From contig CBDCMS010000004.1 in NCBI GenBank assembly GCA_965219005.1, positions 4,092,001-4,156,000 of the forward strand: a stretch of 64,000 nucleotides of DNA, read 5' to 3'. Origin of the DNA: CAUZIZ01 sp965219005 (GTDB taxonomy: Bacteria > Acidobacteriota > UBA6911 > RPQK01 > JAJDTT01). Each line of letters starts with the position of its first letter. Position 1 is the first letter of the stretch. This document shows positions 35,414-42,517 of this stretch, piece by piece. The notes below the pieces were generated by a model that made no database searches, was not told the origin of the DNA, and saw only the letters and a list, made by a program, of their open reading frames with translations. The position numbers were made by a program, and so were the translations under genes.

Positions 35414-36651
35414 TGCTCAAAGCGAGCATTACCGCCGACTGCGGCTTCAGTCTCATCCTTGCGCTCCTCACGACGACCCTGATCACCTCCTTGCTGCTGA
35501 TGTTGCACCTACAGATCGCAGCTCGCTGGGATCTGGTCAACGGCGTCGATGCTCAACTCTACAGCTTCACTTTGGCCGAGAGCGGGATCGAGCGCGCCAG
35601 GGCCCTGCTCCCTGCAATCGACCTCGATTCGCTGCTTAAGGGGGCTGATGGAGCGCAGTCAGGTAGCGGCTCTCCGGAGTGGAGAAATCCCATCCCCTTG
35701 GGGAAAGCCAGGACCATCGATCCCAGCTCCTTGACCCCCGAACGGGACGATGGAATCCCCTTCCAGGGGGAGAATCCAGGTGTGCCGGGTGGCTACTCCG
35801 CTGCCGGCCGGGGTCACTTCTTCCTGCGTTTCTCCAACAACCCCAAAGAAGATCCGAGTCACGACGAGGATAGGGTCATCCTTGTGCGCAGCCTGGGCAT
35901 CGCGGCCCTTCCGCTTCCCGACCCCCTGGTCCCTGACATCCGCAACAGCATCACCTTGATAGAAGCGCGCTTTCGAAAGGAAACCACCTTCCTGCTCCCG
36001 AGCCCGCTCACTCTGTTCGGAGATTCAGGCAACTTCGAGTGGAGCGGCAACAACTTCCAGATCGCAGCGAACACCAAACACGGCGTTTCGATCATTGAGA
36101 CAGCTGGATCGGGACTCCATCAAGATTTTCTGGGCTCGCTCGCACCCGCCCAACAATCGCGAATCCGAGGGCAAGGACGGTCCCCTTCTATAAGCGAAAC
36201 CACTTCTGGGTACTCCAACAGCCCTGTCTACCGTCGTCTCTTCGATCCCAGGTTCTGGGCTCATTTCGAGGAAGAGCTTCCCCGATTCAGTGACGATCCA
36301 GCTGGAGGGATCCTTCTACTCAAGGAGGGTGGCACGATCACAGCCGGGTTCGAGGGCATCGTTGTCGCACGGGGAGATCTCACCCTGGGGGAAGGAGCCA
36401 TGATTCGAGGCCTCCTGATTCACCTTGGAGGGGGCCGGCTGGTACTACGCGACAACAGCCAGGTGAAAGGAGGCATCTGGATGTCAAATCTGGTGCCCCG
36501 GAAGACTCGACTAGAGGCGCGTCCCTTGAGGCTCAGTGTTTCTGACGAGGCTTCCATCACCTACAGCTTGGAAGCGATACGGACCGGACTCATCCACTTC
36601 CCCCCAACCCAGCTCGGCTGGAGACTCTTGTTTCCAGAAATGGAGAATTAG
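35413..36651 (+). CDS. GspK/PilX-like minor pseudopilin
   Basis: A 412-residue protein starting at ATG 35413. The N-terminal CGFSLILALLTTTLITSLLL has a Gly-Phe cleavage site and pilin helix but no Glu at +5, a feature of the tip pseudopilin GspK. The helix continues into AQLYSFTLAESGIERARALL, as in PilX/GspK N-termini. The large C-terminal region (about 330 residues) contains a right-handed repeat-like GGTITAGFEGIVVARGDLTL, resembling bactofilin/polymer-forming folds; its role is unknown. Last gene of the pseudopilin operon. Confidence 0.75.
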   Translation: MLKASITADCGFSLILALLTTTLITSLLLMLHLQIAARWDLVNGVDAQLYSFTLAESGIERARALLPAIDLDSLLKGADGAQSGSGSPEWRNPIPLGKARTIDPSSLTPERDDGIPFQGENPGVPGGYSAAGRGHFFLRFSNNPKEDPSHDEDRVILVRSLGIAALPLPDPLVPDIRNSITLIEARFRKETTFLLPSPLTLFGDSGNFEWSGNNFQIAANTKHGVSIIETAGSGLHQDFLGSLAPAQQSRIRGQGRSPSISETTSGYSNSPVYRRLFDPRFWAHFEEELPRFSDDPAGGILLLKEGGTITAGFEGIVVARGDLTLGEGAMIRGLLIHLGGGRLVLRDNSQVKGGIWMSNLVPRKTRLEARPLRLSVSDEASITYSLEAIRTGLIHFPPTQLGWRLLFPEMEN

Positions 36652-36745
36652 GAGTCGTGTGTCAGACAGTGCCGCGAGGGAACCCGGACTGCCCTGCGCC
36701 GGATCGTACAAGAAAGAAACTTGAGTTCGCGTGCCAATGAAGCTC

Positions 36746-37450
36746 CTAGCCCTTCTTCTGCGCCAGATGCAGGGCAGCAACACCTCCTGAGATCAGTCTG
36801 TAGCGGACCCCGGAGAAGCCGACTTGTTGGAGCAGCCGCTCCAACGCCTTGGGTTCAAGAAACTCTCTTACCGACCGCGAGAGGTACGAATAGGCCTGTC
36901 CGTTACCCGAAATCAAGCCACCCAGCCTGGGCAACAGATGGAAGAAGTAGAACAGGTAGACCTCTCTAAAGACCGGAACACGAGGCAGAGAGAACTCCAG
37001 GACTGCCAGACTACCTCCTCGGCGGAGGACGCGAAGGATCTCACGCAATCCCTGATCATAATCCTCCAGGTTCCTTAGACCGAATGCTATCGTTACGGCG
37101 TCGAAGGACCCGGACGGGAACGGTAGTCTGAGGGCGTCTCCTTCCACAAAACGAACGGGGTTATCCGACTGCCTGGCACGACTCTTCTCGAGTCCCAGTA
37201 CCAGCATCGGATGACTGAAGTCACAGCTCACAACCGTTCCGAGAGGGGCGAGCTGAAGGGTCAGGTCTCCAGTGCCGGCACAAAGGTCCAGAATGATCGG
37301 ATCTGCTGGCAGAAGAGGTGCCAGGCTGCGACAGGTAAGGCGGCGCCAGTAGCGATCGATCGACAACGAGAGCAGGTGATTGGCGCGGTCATAGCGCGGG
37401 GCGATCGCGCCGAACATCCGCCGGATCTTCCTGGACTCCTTCTGCTCCAT
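36746..37450 (-). CDS. ubiE: Demethylmenaquinone/ubiquinone C-methyltransferase
   Basis: A 234-residue class I SAM methyltransferase of the UbiE/MenG family, catalysing the C-methylation step of menaquinone (and, where present, ubiquinone) synthesis. Motif I is ILDLCAGTGDLTL; the family signatures FGAIAPRYDRANHLLSLSID and IAFGLRNLEDYDQGLREILRVLR are clear. The length is typical. In an acidobacterium, menaquinone would be the expected product (MenG). It lies 10 bases downstream of aroB. Confidence 0.92.
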   Translation of the reverse strand: MEQKESRKIRRMFGAIAPRYDRANHLLSLSIDRYWRRLTCRSLAPLLPADPIILDLCAGTGDLTLQLAPLGTVVSCDFSHPMLVLGLEKSRARQSDNPVRFVEGDALRLPFPSGSFDAVTIAFGLRNLEDYDQGLREILRVLRRGGSLAVLEFSLPRVPVFREVYLFYFFHLLPRLGGLISGNGQAYSYLSRSVREFLEPKALERLLQQVGFSGVRYRLISGGVAALHLAQKKG

Positions 37451-37460
37451 AGACTGCCAA

Positions 37461-38558
37461 TCAGAGTGTCGGCTCGGACTTGACTCGATCCCATGCCTGC
37501 CTCAAGTCATCCAGGCCGACATCCTCTCGAATCACAGCCCGACCGATCTGTTCGAGAAGGACGACGACCGTACGATCCCCACGACGCTTCTTGTCCAGTT
37601 TCATGGCATCGAGTACGTCTTGTGTCGGGACGGTATCGATCGGGGGAAGCTCTCCGATCCTGCGAATGGCTTCGATGGTTCGGCGGCAGGAATCGGCATC
37701 CAGCAAGCCCAGACGCTGTGAAAGATGACTGGCGGCCATCATTCCGTAGGCTACGGCCTCTCCGTGTGTGACTCCCTGGAACTCGGAGGCCGCTTCCAGG
37801 CCATGACCAAAGGTATGTCCCAGGTTGAGGATTCGGCGCACATCCAACTCCTTCTCGTCCCGAGCAGTGATCTCGGACTTGATCTCGCAGCAGCGCGCCA
37901 CAACCTTCTCCAGGACCTCCGGGACCCGACGCTGAATCTTCTCCAATTCCAGTTCCAGGAAGCGGAAGAATTCCACATCGTAGATAAGCCCGTATTTGAC
38001 GACCTCGAACAGACCGGAGCGGAACTCCCTTTCGGGCAGTGTCAGAAGCGTCTCAGGATCGATGCACACCAGGGTCGGCTGATAAAACGCCCCGATCATG
38101 TTCTTGCCCGCCCGATGATTCACTCCGGTCTTGCCCCCCACCGAGCTGTCGACCTGAGCCAGGAGCGTGGTTGGAATCTGTAGGTAGGGGATGCCCCGCA
38201 TATAAGTGGCTGCGACGAAGCCAGCGATGTCACCCGTCACTCCACCGCCCAGGGCCATCACAGCGGATTGTCTATCCGCTCCGTGCGAACTCAAATCAGT
38301 GTAGGCGCGCTCTACGGTGTCGAGCGTCTTCGATCTCTCCCCATCGGGGAGCAGAATCCTGGTGACATGGAAGCCATCCTGGCGAAGCTGTTCCAGGAGT
38401 TTCTCACCGAAAAGGCGATCGACCACTGGATTGGAGATCAGAAAAAGGCGGGAACCGATGGAAAGACGTGCCAGCTGCTGCCCGACGCGCGACAGAAGCC
38501 CAGGCTGAATCAAGATGTTATAGCTGCGTTCCCCAAGATCCACATGGACCGTCTTCAT
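37461..38558 (-). CDS. aroB: 3-dehydroquinate synthase
   Basis: A 365-residue NAD-dependent enzyme making 3-dehydroquinate from DAHP, the second step of the shikimate pathway. Visible: GGGVTGDIAGFVAATYMRGI, QIPTTLLAQVDSSVGGKTGVN with catalytic Lys, and the zinc ligands in LNLGHTFGHGLEA. ATG 38558 is preferred: it gives the normal N-terminus MKTVHVDLGERSYNI, and translation upstream would run into the hairpin repeat at 38563-38700. Confidence 0.95.
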   Translation of the reverse strand: MKTVHVDLGERSYNILIQPGLLSRVGQQLARLSIGSRLFLISNPVVDRLFGEKLLEQLRQDGFHVTRILLPDGERSKTLDTVERAYTDLSSHGADRQSAVMALGGGVTGDIAGFVAATYMRGIPYLQIPTTLLAQVDSSVGGKTGVNHRAGKNMIGAFYQPTLVCIDPETLLTLPEREFRSGLFEVVKYGLIYDVEFFRFLELELEKIQRRVPEVLEKVVARCCEIKSEITARDEKELDVRRILNLGHTFGHGLEAASEFQGVTHGEAVAYGMMAASHLSQRLGLLDADSCRRTIEAIRRIGELPPIDTVPTQDVLDAMKLDKKRRGDRTVVVLLEQIGRAVIREDVGLDDLRQAWDRVKSEPTL

Positions 38559-38562
38559 TAAA

Positions 38563-38700
38563 GCTCCAAGATACAAGGTACAAGATACAAACAAACTCCA
38601 AGCACCAAATCCCAGAACCCGCCAGATTCCAAATGGGATTCGTTTGTGACTTGGTGCTTGGAATTTGAGATTTGTTTGTATCTTGTATCTTGAAATTTCA
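38563..38700. repeat. Long imperfect hairpin repeat
   Basis: The left part (CAAGATACAAACAAACTCC...AAGCACCAAATCCC) and right part (GGTGCTTGGAATTTGAGATT...TGTTTGTATCTTGTATCTTG) are inverted copies around a short loop, giving a stem-loop of about 130 bases between aroB and thiG. A related half-copy is at 20311-20345. It may end transcription from thiG or be a mobile miniature element. Confidence 0.75.
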
Positions 38701-38714
38701 GACGCGAATCCCGG

Positions 38715-39488
38715 TTAAGCCAAAACTCCCTCGAGGGGACTGCTGGCGGTTGCATAGAGTTTCTTGGGGATTCGACCTGATTGGAAGGCCAGACGACCCG
38801 CTTCCACTGCCAACTTCATGCTCCTGGCCATGGCAATGGGATCTCTCGCCCCTGCGATACCGGTATTCATGAGGACGCCGTCGATGCCGAGTTCCATCGC
38901 CAGGGCTGCATCCGAAGCCGTCCCAACCCCGGCATCAACGATCACAGGCACCTTCGTCGATTCTAGAATGATGCGGAGATTGTTCGCGTTCTGGATGCCG
39001 AGCCCAGATCCGATGGGTGCGCCTAGAGGCATCACCGCAGCCGCTCCTGCGTCCTCGAGTTTCTTGCACATGATCGGATCGTCGTTGGTGTAGGGAAGCA
39101 CGACGAAACCTTCTGGAACCAGGACCCGGGTGGCTTCCAACAGGGCCTCGTTGTCCGGGAACAAAGTTCGCTCGTCTCCGATGACTTCCAGTTTCACAAA
39201 CTCAGATAGACCCGCCTCCCGACCCAGACGGGCATAGCGAATTGCGTCGGCGGCGCTGTAGCAGCCGGCTGTGTTCGGAAGCAGCATGAACCGGTCTCGA
39301 TCAATGTAGTCCAAGAGCGATTCCTTGCTCTTGTCCGAGAGATTCACGCGGCGGACGGCAACAGTGACCATGTCCGCACCACTGGCATCCAGAGCCCTCC
39401 TCATAATCTCGAAGGTCTCGTATTTGCCCGTCCCGACGATTAGGCGGGAACGGAATTCGCGGCCGGCTATGGTTAGGGAATCCGTCAT
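38715..39488 (-). CDS. thiG: Thiazole synthase
   Basis: A 257-residue TIM-barrel enzyme that forms the thiamine thiazole from DXP, the ThiS thiocarboxylate and an imine. The N-terminus (SLTIAGREFRSRLIVGTGKY), MVTVAVRRVNL, LLPNTAGCYSAADAIRYARL and the phosphate-binding VDAGVGTASDAALAMELG are diagnostic. The length is normal. It follows thiS by six bases, in the usual thiS-thiG order. Confidence 0.95.
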   Translation of the reverse strand: MTDSLTIAGREFRSRLIVGTGKYETFEIMRRALDASGADMVTVAVRRVNLSDKSKESLLDYIDRDRFMLLPNTAGCYSAADAIRYARLGREAGLSEFVKLEVIGDERTLFPDNEALLEATRVLVPEGFVVLPYTNDDPIMCKKLEDAGAAAVMPLGAPIGSGLGIQNANNLRIILESTKVPVIVDAGVGTASDAALAMELGIDGVLMNTGIAGARDPIAMARSMKLAVEAGRLAFQSGRIPKKLYATASSPLEGVLA

Positions 39489-39494
39489 GACTCC

Positions 39495-39710
39495 TTACTC
39501 TCCTCCACCGACGAAGTGGACCAACTCGACCTGGTCTCCATTCTGGAGCAGGTGTTCCACCCACCGATGTCTAGTTACGATCTGCAGGTTCAGTTCGATG
39601 GCGATCCGGTCCCGCTCCAGACCCAGCTCTGAAACCAGATCTTCCAGGGACGAGCTCGTCGGGACCTCTCTCTTTTCACCGTTAAGGATTATCTCAATTT
39701 TCTGGGACAT
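39495..39710 (-). CDS. thiS: Sulfur carrier protein ThiS with an extra C-terminal residue
   Basis: A 71-residue ubiquitin-like sulfur carrier. ATG 39710 gives MSQKIEIILNGEKREVPTSS, the standard N-terminus; an upstream ATG adds only six residues. The C-terminus reads HFVGGGE followed by TAA. ThiS is normally adenylated on a terminal Gly of a Gly-Gly tail, so the last Glu would have to be removed or is a recent change. The neighbouring thiG supports the assignment. Confidence 0.88.
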   Translation of the reverse strand: MSQKIEIILNGEKREVPTSSSLEDLVSELGLERDRIAIELNLQIVTRHRWVEHLLQNGDQVELVHFVGGGE

Positions 39711-39789
39711 TGGGAATCCGTGACTCAAATCCTGATGTCAAACCAGAATAATATCTTCGCCGCCTCTGTATCTGCAACTCAGTCTGGCT

Positions 39790-40133
39790 CCCGGCTGCGG
39801 GCCGAATCATCCAGCGGAAAGCTTTCCTGAGTACGGGAGAGATTGTGCTGCTGACCGGTCGCTCCTGCCTTCGTCGTCCTCGACGGCCGGAACTTGGGCT
39901 CCTCTTGCAGATGAGTGGGTCCCCCAGCGATGCTGGCCCCATTCGAGAAAGAAACTTTGGCCGAGCCATGGAAGCCTGAAGCGCGAGCGAGGGGTTGGGA
40001 ATCTGCGAGATTCTGCTGTTGTCCAGCTCTCTCCTCGAAACGTGGGGCATACTGCTAACGAGTCAAGTCGCTCGCGGCTCTGTTGGCTGCAGCTGTTTGC
40101 GGTACTGATCACTGATCACACTGTTCACGCTCA
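39790..40133. repeat. Dispersed intergenic repeats, inverted copies
   Basis: The gap upstream of thiS carries two partial inverted copies of the 33-kb repeat: one around 39846-39945 (CTTCGTCGTCCTCGACGGCC ... GTTGGAGCC-like end) and one around 40018-40133 (TGTTGTCCAGCTCTCTCCTC ... CTGATCACTGATCACACTG). Between them is the motif AGCCTGAAGCGCGAGCGAGG (39975-39994). No gene is visible. Confidence 0.6.
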
Positions 40134-42116
40134 CTACTCAAAAGGGCTGCGCACTTTGGTCAGCGTCAGGGGTCGGCCGTCGACTTCTGCCGGAATCTCC
40201 ACGCCGAACAGACGATACAGGGTCGGGGCAATGTCGAGAATATCGGGATGGTCTTCCTTGATGGGACGATTGCAGATAAAGACACCCGAAGTATCCGAAA
40301 AGTCAGAGGCAGAGTGATCGCCACTCCATTTCTTCATATTGGCAACCAGAACGTGGTTGGGGACGGCTCCCAGGGAGGTTTGCCAGGAGGTCCGATAGCC
40401 ACTCCTGAAACTCAGCTGAAGATCCCCGGCATGCTCGATCTGGTCTCCGGAGTAGATGTTCTCCGGGAGGTAGACATTCTGGACTACCGACTCCTTCGTC
40501 TCCGGATCCTGGTATTCCAGGATCCGGGCACGGATTGCCCCCACCAACTCGCGAAATTCCTCGCCCGGCTCTACGATCCCCTGCCCTTCTCTACCCTCCA
40601 GGTTGATGTAGATATGCCCAAGACCCAAGGCATAGGCCCTGGTTCTGCTCCAGTCTACATTGGGAAAGAAGCTTCCCCCACGATCGGCCTCCTGTCCCTG
40701 CTCTGTACCACCCTTCAGAGCCATGAAGCCACTCTCCAGCAGCCAGGAATTGGTGTTGAACTCCCGGCTCCAGCTGTGGAATCCATGATCGGACACGATC
40801 ATCAGAACATCCTGCTCCCCCAGGACCTCCATGACTCGACCAATGATGGAGTCCATTCTCTGGTACACCCGTCGGATTGTGTCTCCGTAGCTCAGCGCCA
40901 AGTCCTTCTGGTAGCGGGGATGCTCGGGATCAATCAGCCGGTAGAACATGTGCGAAGCGCTGTCAGTGGCGGTGAAAACGGCCGTGATCAGGGAGACATC
41001 GTCCTGCCGCAGCGTCTCGAAAAGCATCCGCTCCAGCATGTTCATATTGCGAAAGAGATCTTCCAGGAAAACCTGCTCTCCGATCTGCTCTTCGTTGAGA
41101 CCCCAGGTCTCGTGTACCCATCCCAGACTCTTATAATTCCCAATGGATTCGACCCAGGAGGCAGCAAAGTCTTCCGGGTAGGAAAGGGGGACGGAGGGCG
41201 CCATGGGATCAGGGCTGATGGGCATCAGATACAAGCGTATCTCGGGGAACGTCTCGAGAACGTAGAAGCGACTGATGCCCCGTATCTTCATCAGGGGCCC
41301 TGCCTGAAACTGGAAGTGAAACCAGTCGCTCCACTGGCCCTCCTGCACGATTTCCTCGTGTCCCTGGACCCGGATATTGACCGCAGTAGAGTCCTTATTC
41401 AGCTCGACATCCATTTCAGCCGTGATGCGTAGAACCCCGTCCTCTCGGGGATCGACCGGACCATCCAATTCGGCCCGAAACTTTCCGTCGCTGCCCTCCA
41501 GTTCAATCATTCGGCCGCCAAACTCGCTGTCGCCCAGATCCCATTGGGTGATATCGGTGGCGAGGTAGAAAAAGGTTCCCCAGGTCCCGCGAACGTCGGG
41601 AACTCCCAAGCCTGAAAGAGTCCGACCATGCGACAGTGGACGTGCTGGGAATTCGACTGGGATCCTGAGGTTGGTGGTGCGAAAACCAGATTGGTCCAGA
41701 TGCTCCCAGAAGCTAACACCTCGTCGATTGCTCTTGTGCCTTGCCCATCGAATCGGAAGACTTCCGAACAGAAATAGGGGCTCCTCGACCTCGACCAGTC
41801 CGATATCAGGGAAATAGGTTGAGGGATCACGACGGAGAAAATCAAAGATGCCATGCTTTCCCGGGTTCAGCCCAGTGGCAAAGCTGGCCCAGGCCACCGG
41901 AGATTGAGGGGGATTGGTAGTTCCCAACGACAACAGGGTCCCGGTTTGGGACAGTTTCTGGATATTGGGAAGATGCTCCATCCACTTCTGGATCAAGTCG
42001 GGGTCGACGCCATCGAAGCCGAGCAGGATCACTCGAAAGTCGCTGTTGCGCGGAGTTGGACCGCACGCTAGTCCCAAGAGCACTAGAGCCAGGGAGACAA
42101 TTGCTTTCATGCGCAC
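40134..42116 (-). CDS. Alkaline-phosphatase-superfamily phosphodiesterase lipoprotein
   Basis: A 660-residue exported enzyme. The N-terminal hydrophobic stretch ends in LLGLAC, a lipobox with Cys at about 18. The catalytic domain is of the type I phosphodiesterase/nucleotide pyrophosphatase kind: VILLGFDGVDPDLI (first metal Asp), a nucleophile region PQSPVAWASFATGLNPGKHG, and IVSDHGFHSW with later metal ligands. The substrate is unknown; phosphonate- or nucleotide-type diesters are possible. The start is GTG 42116 or ATG 42110. Confidence 0.85.
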   Translation of the reverse strand: MRMKAIVSLALVLLGLACGPTPRNSDFRVILLGFDGVDPDLIQKWMEHLPNIQKLSQTGTLLSLGTTNPPQSPVAWASFATGLNPGKHGIFDFLRRDPSTYFPDIGLVEVEEPLFLFGSLPIRWARHKSNRRGVSFWEHLDQSGFRTTNLRIPVEFPARPLSHGRTLSGLGVPDVRGTWGTFFYLATDITQWDLGDSEFGGRMIELEGSDGKFRAELDGPVDPREDGVLRITAEMDVELNKDSTAVNIRVQGHEEIVQEGQWSDWFHFQFQAGPLMKIRGISRFYVLETFPEIRLYLMPISPDPMAPSVPLSYPEDFAASWVESIGNYKSLGWVHETWGLNEEQIGEQVFLEDLFRNMNMLERMLFETLRQDDVSLITAVFTATDSASHMFYRLIDPEHPRYQKDLALSYGDTIRRVYQRMDSIIGRVMEVLGEQDVLMIVSDHGFHSWSREFNTNSWLLESGFMALKGGTEQGQEADRGGSFFPNVDWSRTRAYALGLGHIYINLEGREGQGIVEPGEEFRELVGAIRARILEYQDPETKESVVQNVYLPENIYSGDQIEHAGDLQLSFRSGYRTSWQTSLGAVPNHVLVANMKKWSGDHSASDFSDTSGVFICNRPIKEDHPDILDIAPTLYRLFGVEIPAEVDGRPLTLTKVRSPFE

Positions 42117-42328
42117 GATTATAGCTGGGACACCAACTCCTCCAAAAAGTCGCCGCCCGTGTCAGATCTTTGTTCCTCGCCGTCAACTCCTTGACATCGC
42201 TGCCACTCGACCAGCCACTATCTCTCTAAACCAGGTCTAGGCCGGATTTCTCCCCCATCGCGCTTCTGGACTGCCTCCCAGCACCCAAAGATCTCGACCA
42301 GACCGATACTCAACCAGGGAGCGTGGTT

Positions 42329-42345
42329 TTGGCATGGGTCTTGCT
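42329..42345 (+). promoter_or_regulatory. Sigma-54 promoter candidate
   Basis: The sequence TTGGCATGGGTCTTGCT fits the sigma-54 consensus TGGCAYG-N4-TTGCW at every invariant position (GG of the -24 and GC of the -12 element). It lies 173 bases upstream of the first TonB receptor gene, on the same strand, in an otherwise gene-free 400-bp gap (42117-42517). The expected start site is near 42356. Confidence 0.6.
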
Positions 42346-42517
42346 AATTTCGGTGTACGTGAGGAACCGATGCGACTCGTGGGCAGCACGAGCAACCCCA
42401 TTGCCCATTTTGAGGCCTGCGAATCAAGCTATTGCCCGGGACTCCCAGTCGAGGGACCAGGCTCGTATCTAGGTCGGCCCGACTGCGTTGAGCACAGGGT
42501 TGGCTGGAGAGGCAGAT

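Noticed and set aside
42346..42517. Leader of the TonB receptor gene considered as a GEMM-type or other riboswitch
   Set aside because: The conserved core motifs of known classes could not be found.
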